Translations under genes and position numbers: made by a program
Notes under the pieces: model-generated
Database searches by the model: none
The model's input: the letters and a program-made list of their open reading frames with translations, nothing else
What the model was told of the DNA's origin: nothing
Part shown: positions 1-9,053 of the stretch, piece by piece
Layout: each line of letters starts with the position of its first letter
Numbering within the stretch: position 1 is the stretch's first letter
From: Robertmurraya andreesenii
GTDB lineage: Bacteria; Bacillota; Bacilli; Bacillales; Cytobacillaceae
NCBI RefSeq assembly: GCF_030813005.1
Contig: NZ_JAUSTU010000002.1
Location: 62,001-126,000 of the forward strand
Direction of reading: 5' to 3'
DNA length: 64,000 bases

Positions 1-243
1 CCCAGAACGCTGGTCCAGAGCCTCCCGAAACTGGACGGCGAAGGAATTCGTTGCGTTGAACCCAGTCAAAGAGACAGAAGTACCAAAACCGTAATGCCTA
101 GTTTGATCCTTACAGCCTGTTCGTGAAACGGGCTGTAAGGCCACCAAGCGGAAGCGCAGTAGAAACACGCACTTTTTTGTAGGTTTTTTATGAAGCAAAA
201 TGCGACAACTATATTGACAAACACCGCCCTTAAATCACCTTAT
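1..243. other. Left window edge, no convincing gene
   Basis: No complete gene is visible. On the plus strand one frame is open from base 2 to a TAA at 92-94 and another from base 1 to a TGA at 133-135, so the 3' end of a gene lying outside the window is possible, but I recognise neither translation. A 10-bp perfect inverted repeat (CCTTACAGCC / GGCTGTAAGG) spans 108-140; it has no T-run after it and is a poor terminator. Base composition is more GC-rich than the gene to the right, which would fit the end of an inserted element, but this is inference. Confidence 0.35.
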
Positions 244-2496
244 TTAAAGTAGCTTACGCAATTCATCTATTGCTTCAATGTCGTCTTTATTCAATAAAAA
301 TTTATTCTCCAATTGTCTACTTGCTTCGTTAAAATATTGATCCATCTTTCCTATTGCTGCTATTTCCAGCGCTAAAAATCGGTATATTTTTTCCTCTGGA
401 TTTTGTCGAACGAGGAACTCTACTGTTTTAATGGCGTCATCATGATACTCTAGCCTAGACAAAGCTATGGCTCGATTCATAATTAATACGTTCTGGTTCC
501 AATCAATTCGGATAGCCCCATTTGCAACAGCCTCATAAAAATGTTTGGCTTTCTTCTCATCCTTGATGGACAATTCGTCACCAATTAATATAGCTACTTT
601 TCCATAGTTATGGAGATCAATACATTTTAAAATATCTTTTACCTTTTCCTCATCCACATTCGTTTGTCTCAGCAATCTAGGAATATACCTTTGCAAACAG
701 TTAATAAGTTGAGGGAAATAGGTGGCCTTGGTATATTTTTCGTAATATATTACAAAACCCTGCTCTAAATACATTGAACTTAATAATGTCAAGGAAACTA
801 AAATTTTATTTTGTACTGTTAGCTTATCTAATTGCTGTAAAAGAAAGCTACTAAAGTCTACCTCATCTCCAGAATGTCTCCCTAATCCATTAATCCTTCG
901 AATGCCATTATGCTTAGCATCAATTAAAGCCAACGAATAAAATGCCACTCTGGCAACTAAGGGATCATTCGAGTTGGTATTTTTCTTAAGCAACTCTATG
1001 ATATCCATCTCATACACATCAGAAATTTCACCGAACATGTCCAGTAATAATAACTTTCCTTCACGATTACTAATATCAGTACTCATCTGATAGAGTAATG
1101 TAGATAGAATATGAGATGTACCGATATTGTTCGATTTAATTATTCGGTGTAGAACTCTTATAGTAAGTAAATCATGCTGATTCTCTCTCAGTTTGTTTTC
1201 TATAAATTGGTGCACAATTCGATATTCAGGGTATTCATAACGAGTTGCATGCAACCCTATCGGAATTTCTCTTTGCCAAGAGGAGATTGCTTCCGAAGAA
1301 TAAAATGCACGACCAAAGTAGTCAAGTGCATTGCCATCATCCTTCCCCTCTAGTAATAATGTATCCCAAATATCACTCATCGCCTCATATGTATAAGGTA
1401 AAGGTGTAAAGCTCTTTGCTGGAATAGACGAACTATCATAAGCCTTTTCCGGCTGACCAGTTGTCTCAATTGCATCTGGAATAGGTGTTGGGCCCAGTTG
1501 ACTGATCTTTAGGGTTTGATCCGTCCTACATACACGCTGAAACAATTGCAACATGTCTTGAAAAAGAAAATAAAGATCATTTGGATTTAATGCATCGAAC
1601 TGTGTAAGTAGTGTCTTCATTGAAGAATTCGAGTCAATATGTGCACCAATTATGTTACGGATTCCCCTGAATCTTTCTACTTCGACTAAAATCTTCATAT
1701 CACTCTTTACTTTATCGAAAATTGCAACAGCCTCTTGTAAGCTATGTCTCTCCACCACAGTATCTAACCCGTCCATATATTGCTTTGAAGAAGTCGATAT
1801 GTTACGTGTAAACAAGGTATCTGCAAAACTAATAATATCTACTAATACTAATGTTTTGAAAATTAATCTGAGATCTTGTTGTGAAATTCGACTGAGAACA
1901 TTTAGTTCATAGTCAATGATTATCTTAAGAGAATTGAGTATCGCAGGCTTTACATGAAGCTCGTGTGTATTTATCGCTGAAACAGTATTATAACGGCTTA
2001 AGGCAAGAATATCGGTTCCCATCATGGGTCTTTTCTCAAGATCATGCTGCTCTGATATTTCTTTAAAAACAGCCATATCTTTCTCTTCCAATGTATATTT
2101 TTTACGTTGTCCAGGTACGAGAAGGTCAGTTATTTCTTCAGCAAGATCGAAAAAAAATATCATCTTGTCCGCTTGAATCTCACTCCAAAGTTGGATTCTT
2201 TCAAAATAATCCTCGTCTTTAAAATGACCGCCAAACTTATTACGTTGATCTTCAAGATATTCTTGGTAAAGATTAGAAAGTGTATTTAACTCTTCTTTCA
2301 CCTTGGCATGATCTGCTTTTGAGCGATTTCCCTTCGTCTCGTTATTTACCATACGAGCATATCTAATGAAATCAGGAAGTCGAATCAAAATTATTCGAGA
2401 AATGACTCTCTTGAAAAAACTACTATTTTTAATAGAAAGAATAGAATTAGCAACTTGCATGTTCCTTAGTGCATACATCATTTTTTCCAAAGCCAT
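244..2496 (-). CDS. Large protein with two HEPN-like motifs, function unknown
   Basis: A 750-residue, predominantly helical protein that I do not recognise as a named family. Two short segments resemble the catalytic motif of HEPN ribonuclease domains (R-N-x4-H): RNKFGGH at residues 85-91 and RNIIGAH at residues 280-286. Each is preceded by a helix and followed within about 25 residues by a hydrophobic segment with an Asp (FFFDLAEE and YFLFQDML), so a tandem HEPN arrangement is plausible. The C-terminal half (about 400-750) reads as repeated amphipathic helices, possibly TPR- or HEAT-like. There is no signal peptide and no clear membrane segment, so it is probably cytoplasmic. The start has an upstream GGGAGG. 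It stands alone between a foreign-looking left edge and a galE remnant. HEPN proteins often act in phage defence or toxin systems; that role is inferred, not shown. Confidence 0.6.
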   Translation of the reverse strand: MALEKMMYALRNMQVANSILSIKNSSFFKRVISRIILIRLPDFIRYARMVNNETKGNRSKADHAKVKEELNTLSNLYQEYLEDQRNKFGGHFKDEDYFERIQLWSEIQADKMIFFFDLAEEITDLLVPGQRKKYTLEEKDMAVFKEISEQHDLEKRPMMGTDILALSRYNTVSAINTHELHVKPAILNSLKIIIDYELNVLSRISQQDLRLIFKTLVLVDIISFADTLFTRNISTSSKQYMDGLDTVVERHSLQEAVAIFDKVKSDMKILVEVERFRGIRNIIGAHIDSNSSMKTLLTQFDALNPNDLYFLFQDMLQLFQRVCRTDQTLKISQLGPTPIPDAIETTGQPEKAYDSSSIPAKSFTPLPYTYEAMSDIWDTLLLEGKDDGNALDYFGRAFYSSEAISSWQREIPIGLHATRYEYPEYRIVHQFIENKLRENQHDLLTIRVLHRIIKSNNIGTSHILSTLLYQMSTDISNREGKLLLLDMFGEISDVYEMDIIELLKKNTNSNDPLVARVAFYSLALIDAKHNGIRRINGLGRHSGDEVDFSSFLLQQLDKLTVQNKILVSLTLLSSMYLEQGFVIYYEKYTKATYFPQLINCLQRYIPRLLRQTNVDEEKVKDILKCIDLHNYGKVAILIGDELSIKDEKKAKHFYEAVANGAIRIDWNQNVLIMNRAIALSRLEYHDDAIKTVEFLVRQNPEEKIYRFLALEIAAIGKMDQYFNEASRQLENKFLLNKDDIEAIDELRKLL

Positions 2497-2730
2497 TCAC
2501 GAAACCTCCCTTTTGACAATGTCATTTTCTTAGGATGGGCTTCCAGCAGTGTTCAATCCAATAAAACCAAAGTTAGATGTCAATCCTGTGTTTACTGAAT
2601 CCGTTTAGTTCCCCAAATAACACTGGGGAAAGTTCATCCTAATGAAATGACTGTTTACTTTATATAGCCCAGCTGGAACCTAGATGTATATGTTAATCAT
2701 CTATATTGAAAAGGGAGCGTGCACCAGCCA
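2497..2730. other. Intergenic gap
   Basis: The gap holds no gene. A 6-bp hairpin (TTCCCC at 2609-2614, GGGGAA at 2625-2630) is present without a T-run on either strand. The stretch lies between the HEPN-like gene and the galE remnant and probably contains the promoter of the former, but no confident promoter hexamers were identified. Confidence 0.4.
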
Positions 2731-2847
2731 CTACTCCCTATACCCCTTCTCAAATCGCCAAGCATCTCGGCACATGGCAATAAGGTCTCGTTTAGCTGTC
2801 CAGCCAAGTTCTCGTTCAGCCTTGGAAGCATCAGCAAAGCATGAAAT
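2731..2847 (-). pseudogene. 3' remnant of a second UDP-glucose 4-epimerase gene
   Basis: Read on the minus strand this stretch encodes the C-terminal tail of a GalE protein (FADASKAERELGW, then MCRDAWRFEKGYRE) and ends at a TAG at 2731-2733. The intact galE that begins immediately to its right ends with the corresponding but different segment (SSEKAKRVLGW, then DAWNWHKNNPNGYLTK), so the remnant is a diverged paralogue and not a copy of its neighbour. Nothing upstream of about codon FADAS survives. It most likely marks a recombination point where a previous exopolysaccharide locus ending in galE was replaced by the present one. Confidence 0.75.
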
Positions 2848-2849
2848 AA

Positions 2850-3839
2850 TTATTTTGTTAAGTAGCCATTTGGATTATTCTTATGCCAATTCCATGCATC
2901 AGTTATGATTTTCTCTAATGAATCAAACTGCGGTCTCCAACCTAAGACACGTTTTGCTTTCTCAGATGAAGCAATTAAAATTGCCGGATCTCCCGCTCTT
3001 CTCTCTTTTACTTCTGCTGGAATTGGATGATTCGTCACTTTTCTTGCTACATCAATTACTTCTTTGACTGAGTAACCATTTCCGTTACCTAAATTAAAAA
3101 TTTCACTTGGATTACCTTTTCTTAAGTATTCTAATGATTGATAATGAGCAGAAGCTAAGTCCATTACATGAATATAATCCCTAATACATGTACCATCTTC
3201 TGTAGAATAATCATCTCCGAACATATAAATCCTATCTCTCTGACCAAGTGGTACTTGTAAAATCAAAGGAATAAGATGTGTTTCTGGATCATGATCTTCT
3301 CCAATATTTCCGCTTTCATTTGCTCCTGCAGCGTTAAAATATCTTAAAGATGCATATTTAATTCCGTAACCTTGATCAAACCACTTCATCATCTTTTCCA
3401 TTGCTAATTTTGTCTCACCATAAGTGTTCGTAGGATTGGTTTCATTTTCTTCAAGGATTGGGATATTCTTAGGTTCCCCATAGGTAGCTGCTGTTGATGA
3501 AAATACAATCTTGCCCACATTATTTTCTTGCATAACATCCAAAAGACACATCATTCCATACACATTGTTATGGTAATATTCATACGGCTTTTCCATACTT
3601 TCGCCAACTAAAGAGTTAGCTGCAAAGTGAATCACCGCCTCAATATTATGATTCTTAAAGACCCTGTCTAAAGCTACCTTATCTCTTAGATCTATCTCGT
3701 AAAAATGCTCAACATCAATAGATTTTCTATGACCACTCTGCAAATTATCAACAACAACAACATCTTCATTTTGTTCTAAAAAATATTTAACTGTATGGGA
3801 GCCAATATACCCCGCTCCACCAGTTATTAGTATGGACAC
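2850..3839 (-). CDS. galE: UDP-glucose 4-epimerase
   Basis: GalE interconverts UDP-glucose and UDP-galactose using bound NAD, supplying UDP-galactose to the downstream polymer pathway. The N-terminus has the short-chain dehydrogenase nucleotide motif (ITGGAGYIGSH), followed by the family motif NSLVGESMEKPYEYY and the catalytic SSTAATYG..YGETK segment with its Ser/Tyr/Lys. Length (329 residues) is typical. I place the start at the GTG at 3837-3839, because AAAGGCGGTGAG lies 6 bases upstream and the protein then begins directly with the Rossmann strand; the reading frame is open 11 codons further. It is the last gene of the exopolysaccharide operon, next to glf, which uses its product. A galE remnant abuts its 3' end. 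Confidence 0.93.
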   Translation of the reverse strand: MSILITGGAGYIGSHTVKYFLEQNEDVVVVDNLQSGHRKSIDVEHFYEIDLRDKVALDRVFKNHNIEAVIHFAANSLVGESMEKPYEYYHNNVYGMMCLLDVMQENNVGKIVFSSTAATYGEPKNIPILEENETNPTNTYGETKLAMEKMMKWFDQGYGIKYASLRYFNAAGANESGNIGEDHDPETHLIPLILQVPLGQRDRIYMFGDDYSTEDGTCIRDYIHVMDLASAHYQSLEYLRKGNPSEIFNLGNGNGYSVKEVIDVARKVTNHPIPAEVKERRAGDPAILIASSEKAKRVLGWRPQFDSLEKIITDAWNWHKNNPNGYLTK

Positions 3840-3948
3840 GACTATCTCACCGCCTTTCAAAATCCTTATCAATCAGGAGAAAATTTTTATTATATAATTA
3901 ATTACCTTAGTAAGAAGCGAATAGAATCCAAAGCTGTCTTTTTCTATC

Positions 3949-5049
3949 TTATACAGAAAATTCTCTATCAACCGCTACAAGTGCTGCCCCGATTACTTGA
4001 TGCATATCATAGTATTTATAAGTAGCCAATCTCCCTCCAAAGATAATGTTATCTTCCTTTTCAGCTAGTTCTTTATATTTTGCATATATCTGATTATTCC
4101 TATTGTCATTTATTGGATAATATGGCTCATCACCCTTCTCCCACTCTTTTGGATATTCTTTCGTTATTACAGTTTTTTCTTGGGTACCGAATTCAAAATG
4201 TTTATGTTCTATAACTCGGGTATACGCTGTTTCTCTATCAGTATAATTAACAACTGCATTTCCTTGATAATTTTCTATATCAAGTACTTCATTCTCAAAT
4301 TTTAAACTTCTATAATCTAATTGTCCAAATTGATAATCATAGAATTCGTCAATCATACCTGTAAATACTATTTTCTTAGCTTTCCCTTCTAATTCATCTC
4401 TATTTGCAAAGAAGTCCGTATTTAATTGCACATCTACACCTTTAAGCATTTTTTCAATGATTACGTTATATCCCCCAATCGGAATACCTTGATATTTATC
4501 ATTGAAATAATTGTTATCATAAGTAAACCTAACTGGTAACCTCTTTATAATAAAGGAAGGTAATTCTTTAGCAGACCTCCCCCATTGTTTCTCAGTGTAC
4601 CCCTTAACAAGTTTCTCATAAATATCAGTACCGACTAATGAGATAGCTTGTTCTTCTAAATTATTAGGCTCAGCTATTCCAGCTTCTTTTTTTTGTTCTT
4701 CAATCATATTTTTAGCCTCTTGTGGAGTAATAACACCCCAAAGCTTATTAAAAGTATTCATATTAAATGGTAAATTGTATATTTCACCTTTATAATTTGC
4801 AACAGGAGAATTTGTGTATCTATTAAACTCTGTAAAACTATTAACATAATCCCATATCTTCTTGTTATTTGTATGGAAAATATGTGCACCATATTTATGA
4901 ACATTAATACCCTCTATGTTTTCAGTATACACATTTCCACCAACATGATTTCTTCTGTCAATAACGATACACTTTTTACCTCTTTTTGTAGCTTCATATG
5001 CAAATACTGATCCAAACAGGCCAGCGCCAACAATCAAATAATCATACAT
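3949..5049 (-). CDS. glf: UDP-galactopyranose mutase
   Basis: Glf is an FAD enzyme that contracts UDP-galactopyranose to UDP-galactofuranose. The N-terminal FAD-binding motif (DYLIVGAGLFGSVFAYE) and the family signature HKYGAHIFHTNNKKIWDYV are both clear, as are the conserved EKQWGR and YYPINDNRN segments. About 366 residues is the normal bacterial length. Three in-frame starts are possible; the ATG at 5047-5049 has GGGGG 9 bases upstream, better placed than for the GTG at 5053-5055. The gene follows wzx almost without gap and precedes galE, forming a UDP-Galf supply module that matches the galactofuranosyltransferase-like gene at 6577-7629. Confidence 0.95.
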   Translation of the reverse strand: MYDYLIVGAGLFGSVFAYEATKRGKKCIVIDRRNHVGGNVYTENIEGINVHKYGAHIFHTNNKKIWDYVNSFTEFNRYTNSPVANYKGEIYNLPFNMNTFNKLWGVITPQEAKNMIEEQKKEAGIAEPNNLEEQAISLVGTDIYEKLVKGYTEKQWGRSAKELPSFIIKRLPVRFTYDNNYFNDKYQGIPIGGYNVIIEKMLKGVDVQLNTDFFANRDELEGKAKKIVFTGMIDEFYDYQFGQLDYRSLKFENEVLDIENYQGNAVVNYTDRETAYTRVIEHKHFEFGTQEKTVITKEYPKEWEKGDEPYYPINDNRNNQIYAKYKELAEKEDNIIFGGRLATYKYYDMHQVIGAALVAVDREFSV

Positions 5050-5055
5050 ATACAC

Positions 5056-6495
5056 TTACCCCCTATTTTTTACTTTGCGTATTAGGATTGAAATAATCTT
5101 ATTATTTAGTTTTTCTCTTAATATCCATAAAATCATTACATAAAAACATAGTCCCAAAGAACTTTGGACTAAAATTGTTAAAAATCCATCCTGCATTATA
5201 TATCCAATCGTTCTTACAATAATAAACATCAGAAAAGCTGCTGTAGCATACTTCAATACCGAAATCAGATAATCTTTTTTATTTATTTCATTTCTTAAGA
5301 AATAGTATTGTACTATTGCTACAGAAAATTCAGCAATAACAGTTCCAATAGCAGCACCTGCTGATTTCAATAGTGGTATCAATGCTATATTAAACATTAC
5401 ATTCACAATAACACCAACGATAACAGAGATTGTAAACTCTTTTGTTCTATTAGCCGGTAATAAGTATTGCATTCCCATTACATTACTCATTGCTATAAAA
5501 AATAATATTGGCGCTAAAAGTATGAGTAAATAAGTTACTGATTCAAAACCTAAACCAAAAAACCAAGGTACAAACTCATAAGAAATACTAGCTATCCCAA
5601 TACTCATCGGAATAGCTATATATGCAACACCTTTTAGACTTGAGTTTAGATACTTATTCATAGTCTTTTTGTCACCAGTAGCAAAAATATTGCTCATCCT
5701 TGGTAACATAACTACCCCTAAAGCTGTTACTAAAGACAACGCAGCCTTAATAATTTTTTGTGCTTGATCATAGTAACCAACTTCGCTAACATTTGTAAGG
5801 AATCCAAGCATAGCCTTATCAAGCACTGCATATACTTGAATTGCTATTTGCGGTATAAATAGTTGTATGGCTGGTACTAAATGTAAAGTCAAATCTTCAA
5901 ATTTAAGCTTTACTTTACTTACAGTCTTTGGTAAATACATCCATAATACAAGGTTTCCTATTAACATCATTAGCACATTTATCAATACATATAGGTTTGT
6001 ATCATTTTTTGTCTTTACAAAAATAAATATTAAGCATACCCCTATTATCTTAACTGCTAAATTTCGTATAACAGTCTTCTTGAAATCTTCAAGCCCCATA
6101 AACAACCAAGATATATCTACCATAGCTGCAATTAAATTCAGTGTTTGAATCATAAATACCAAATGGTATTCTTCATTGTTCCAAAATAATATTGAATAGA
6201 GTAAAGTCGCAATTCCTGTAGTTATAAACCGCAATAATAGAATTGACCAAAAGGTTCTCGACATCTTTTCTTTATCATTACGTGTATACGCAATCTGTCG
6301 ATTACCATATGTTGTCATACCTAGAGTACCGATAATAATAAAAAACTGTGTGATGGACAATGTATAACCATAAGTACCTATTCCTTCTGCCCCAATTACT
6401 CTAGATACATAAGGTAGTGTAATTAATGGAAGAATTATAGTTACTACTTGAAGCAGGACGTTATACATTAGATTTTTTGCTATACTATTCCCCAT
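5056..6495 (-). CDS. wzx: Wzx-type polysaccharide flippase
   Basis: A polytopic membrane protein of the MATE/MOP flippase superfamily (polysaccharide biosynthesis, Wzx/RfbX type), expected to move undecaprenyl-pyrophosphate-linked repeat units across the cytoplasmic membrane. About 12-14 hydrophobic helices are visible, beginning with the typical N-terminus (NSIAKNLMYNVLLQVVTIIL then LPYVSRVIGAEGIGTYGY). Length is about 479 residues. I choose the ATG at 6493-6495, which has AAGGAA 7 bases upstream; an in-frame TTG at 6516 lacks a spaced binding site. It lies in the operon between the Galf-transferase-like gene and glf and works with the Wzy-like polymerase at 7731-9020. Confidence 0.92.
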   Translation of the reverse strand: MGNSIAKNLMYNVLLQVVTIILPLITLPYVSRVIGAEGIGTYGYTLSITQFFIIIGTLGMTTYGNRQIAYTRNDKEKMSRTFWSILLLRFITTGIATLLYSILFWNNEEYHLVFMIQTLNLIAAMVDISWLFMGLEDFKKTVIRNLAVKIIGVCLIFIFVKTKNDTNLYVLINVLMMLIGNLVLWMYLPKTVSKVKLKFEDLTLHLVPAIQLFIPQIAIQVYAVLDKAMLGFLTNVSEVGYYDQAQKIIKAALSLVTALGVVMLPRMSNIFATGDKKTMNKYLNSSLKGVAYIAIPMSIGIASISYEFVPWFFGLGFESVTYLLILLAPILFFIAMSNVMGMQYLLPANRTKEFTISVIVGVIVNVMFNIALIPLLKSAGAAIGTVIAEFSVAIVQYYFLRNEINKKDYLISVLKYATAAFLMFIIVRTIGYIMQDGFLTILVQSSLGLCFYVMILWILREKLNNKIISILIRKVKNRG

Positions 6496-6576
6496 TCTTA
6501 ACTTCCTTATCGTCAAAATCCTCTTTCACTTATCTAATCGTTTTTAAATCCTAAAATTCACTGTGACTATTTATTA

Positions 6577-7629
6577 TTAAGGTTCTATTCTTTCTATTAC
6601 TTGCACAATAGCCTTTTCTGTATAGAAACCAGAGCGCGTCTTATCTCGTAAATTATTTATATTTTTAATGTATTCATTATAAGAAGTATCGTCTAAATCA
6701 TTAAATCGGTTAGGGATTTCCGACAAACTGTCTATTGTAAAACCTATATTGTTTTCAGTTACAAATTTTGATATCGCAGCTTTAGACCAAACGATTACCG
6801 GCAATCCTGCTGCAACATATAACGATAACTTATGTGGATTGTTATACCTAGTATATTCTCCGAATAAACCGTCACACGTTTCTATTGAAGGGCCATCCCA
6901 TACTAAACCAAAGCTCCCATCTAAATTTTCTACTACCTCATTTGGAGCAAAACTGCCCTTATAAACTATATTTTCATTTTGTATGCGATTACTATCAAAA
7001 TTTGATCCATATAAGTTCAATTGAAAATTAAGCTCTTTTAAGCTTGATAATTCATCAAGGAAACTACCCTTTTTTAAATTCCCAGCATAAACTACTGTTC
7101 TTGATATTTCTCTAGGTTTTGGAGTTGATTTAACTGCAAGATAATCAAATAAATTAAGTTCTTCAACAACCTTTACAGTTAACCCATTTCCCTCTAGCAC
7201 TTCCCTCATATTATTATTGTGTACAATGAGAGCTGAAGCTTTATTTAATAAAACTATTTCATTATCTAATAGATTATTTCTTTGCTCTTTTGGAGCCCTC
7301 AAAGCATCTATATCATGAATAATAAAGCATAGTTTATTTTTCTTTTTTGCAATATTTAATGCACGATGTAAAATCGGGCCTTTAACGACGGGATACTGGC
7401 AAAAAATAACTCCCTTTTTTATGGCTATAATTTTGAAAAATAATTGTAAAGCACCTATAAAACTTTTAGCGAAATATTTACTATTTCTTTCGCTCATTTT
7501 AGACACGATAGCATTATTGTTAATTTTTCGCCATTCAAAATCTTCAAACATTTTTTCTATATCATTTCGGGCTTTACTTCCTGCATTATGCCCCCTATCA
7601 CTAAACTCGGATATATAATAAATATTCAA
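6577..7629 (-). CDS. Galactofuranosyltransferase-like glycosyltransferase (WbbI/Gtf3-like)
   Basis: A cytoplasmic GT-B-fold glycosyltransferase of about 350 residues. It resembles the group containing WbbI-type beta-1,6-galactofuranosyltransferases and Gtf3: the N-terminus reads NIYYISEF..GSKARNDIEK, a central FIIHDIDALR segment follows, and the C-terminal donor-site region contains GEYTRYNNPHKLSLY, AAGLPVIVWSKAAI and a preceding GLVWDG. The nearby glf gene supports UDP-Galf as donor, though this is inferred from context. The most family-like start is the TTG at 7627-7629, preceded by GGGGTGG; a GTG at 7645-7647 is also in frame. It is part of the exopolysaccharide operon. Confidence 0.82.
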   Translation of the reverse strand: MNIYYISEFSDRGHNAGSKARNDIEKMFEDFEWRKINNNAIVSKMSERNSKYFAKSFIGALQLFFKIIAIKKGVIFCQYPVVKGPILHRALNIAKKKNKLCFIIHDIDALRAPKEQRNNLLDNEIVLLNKASALIVHNNNMREVLEGNGLTVKVVEELNLFDYLAVKSTPKPREISRTVVYAGNLKKGSFLDELSSLKELNFQLNLYGSNFDSNRIQNENIVYKGSFAPNEVVENLDGSFGLVWDGPSIETCDGLFGEYTRYNNPHKLSLYVAAGLPVIVWSKAAISKFVTENNIGFTIDSLSEIPNRFNDLDDTSYNEYIKNINNLRDKTRSGFYTEKAIVQVIERIEP

Positions 7630-7730
7630 ATTTCCACCCCATATCACATTCTAATATGCTATAACTACTATTATTTTATTCATTTGAATAAAATACAAAA
7701 TGAATAAAACCTAATCTCAAATTATAATAT

Positions 7731-9020
7731 TTATTTTAATATTAATAGTTTTTTTTGATTCAGTTGATTAAAACTTTGTTTCTCCTTAATATCCACTCTC
7801 TCAGCAAACGAAATAATCAATAAAGACAAGGCTATTTCCCAAACATTAAAGGTTCCGAAAAAGTTATTAAAGAAAGATAAAGCCAATACTGCACATAAGT
7901 AACTATTTAATGGTAATCTTGGCAAACTAGAGTATTTGATCATTTTATAAAAATTATAATAAACAACACATGCTATTATGAGAATTAAAATAATAGAACC
8001 AATAAAAGAAGTTTCATAATGTAAAGCCCCAAAAAATGTAAATACATTAGTTGAAGTATATGAACCTTGTAAATCTACTGTAACGAAATCTGCAACAGTT
8101 GATGTAAAGTTATTTCCTGACAATAAATTTAAAATATTTATTATTGGAGCAAAAACAATACCAAATCCCGCTGATCCATCTAGATTAAGCTCTAATACTT
8201 TTGAAAATGCGTAAAATGAACCAGTCAAATAATACTTAAAGTGATTAAATATAAATTCAAAAGGTATATTCTTAAGGTTAAATCCTTCGGACAAAAATCT
8301 AGCGATATAAACAATAATAAACAAACTTGAGGCTATTATACTTATGACACTCAATTTTTTAAAATTTATACGCATATATTTTATATATGAATATTCAAAT
8401 ATAAGTACAAAAACATAAATATACATGGAATATTTAGCTTGTGCTACTAACAAGAATAAAACCCAAAATACGCTTAGGAACAATTGTATTTTCCTTTTCC
8501 AGTTACCTCTATTATTAAGAGCTGAAGAAAAATTGATAATCATTAGAACAGTTACAAAGTTTGTAACATGGGCAGGCAAACCATGAGAAAAGAAAGATTT
8601 AATCTGAGTTAGTTCAGGTAACCTGACACCAAAAGCTAATAAATAACAAGATATTATATAGGTTAGTAGTATTAGCAGCATACCAAAGTAAATTTTCTCA
8701 TATTTAAAACCTACTTTAACATTTCTCTTCTCTATTAAGTCCGCTTTTCTCTCTAATCTAGTTGGTAAGAAAATTATACTTAATAATCTTCCTACTATTG
8801 AAAAAAATATAATATATACACAACTTAGCAATGGTACCAAAAAAGACATTTTGTAACTCTCATCACTTCCAAAAGTGTCAATAAGAGCTACAAGAATCAT
8901 AATTATTCCATAAGGACCTCCCAAGGCTAAAACGGGGGTAATCTTGTATTCACTTCTTCTTTCTAGTTTGTAAAAGCATAATACAATTACTATGAATATT
9001 ATTGATAATAACAATGACAT
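7731..9020 (-). CDS. wzy: Wzy-like O-antigen/exopolysaccharide polymerase
   Basis: A 429-residue integral membrane protein with about 10-12 hydrophobic segments and a larger outward-facing loop around residues 260-330. It has no sharp sequence signature, as is usual for Wzy polymerases, which are very divergent; assignment rests on topology, length and position between glycosyltransferase and flippase genes. It would link repeat units on the outer face of the membrane with chain length set by the Wzz-like protein at 20652-21383. A ribosome binding site (AAAGG) lies about 11 bases upstream of the ATG. The gene is strikingly AT-rich, like the surrounding polymer-specific genes. Confidence 0.75.
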   Translation of the reverse strand: MSLLLSIIFIVIVLCFYKLERRSEYKITPVLALGGPYGIIMILVALIDTFGSDESYKMSFLVPLLSCVYIIFFSIVGRLLSIIFLPTRLERKADLIEKRNVKVGFKYEKIYFGMLLILLTYIISCYLLAFGVRLPELTQIKSFFSHGLPAHVTNFVTVLMIINFSSALNNRGNWKRKIQLFLSVFWVLFLLVAQAKYSMYIYVFVLIFEYSYIKYMRINFKKLSVISIIASSLFIIVYIARFLSEGFNLKNIPFEFIFNHFKYYLTGSFYAFSKVLELNLDGSAGFGIVFAPIINILNLLSGNNFTSTVADFVTVDLQGSYTSTNVFTFFGALHYETSFIGSIILILIIACVVYYNFYKMIKYSSLPRLPLNSYLCAVLALSFFNNFFGTFNVWEIALSLLIISFAERVDIKEKQSFNQLNQKKLLILK

Positions 9021-9053
9021 AACTTTCTATAACCTTTCTAGATAGCTATTATT

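Noticed and set aside
108..140. Left-edge hairpin as a terminator
   Set aside because: Neither strand has a T-run after the stem.
2684..2908. Plus-strand 74-codon frame at the galE 3' end
   Set aside because: It is the antisense shadow of the galE remnant, which explains the sequence better.
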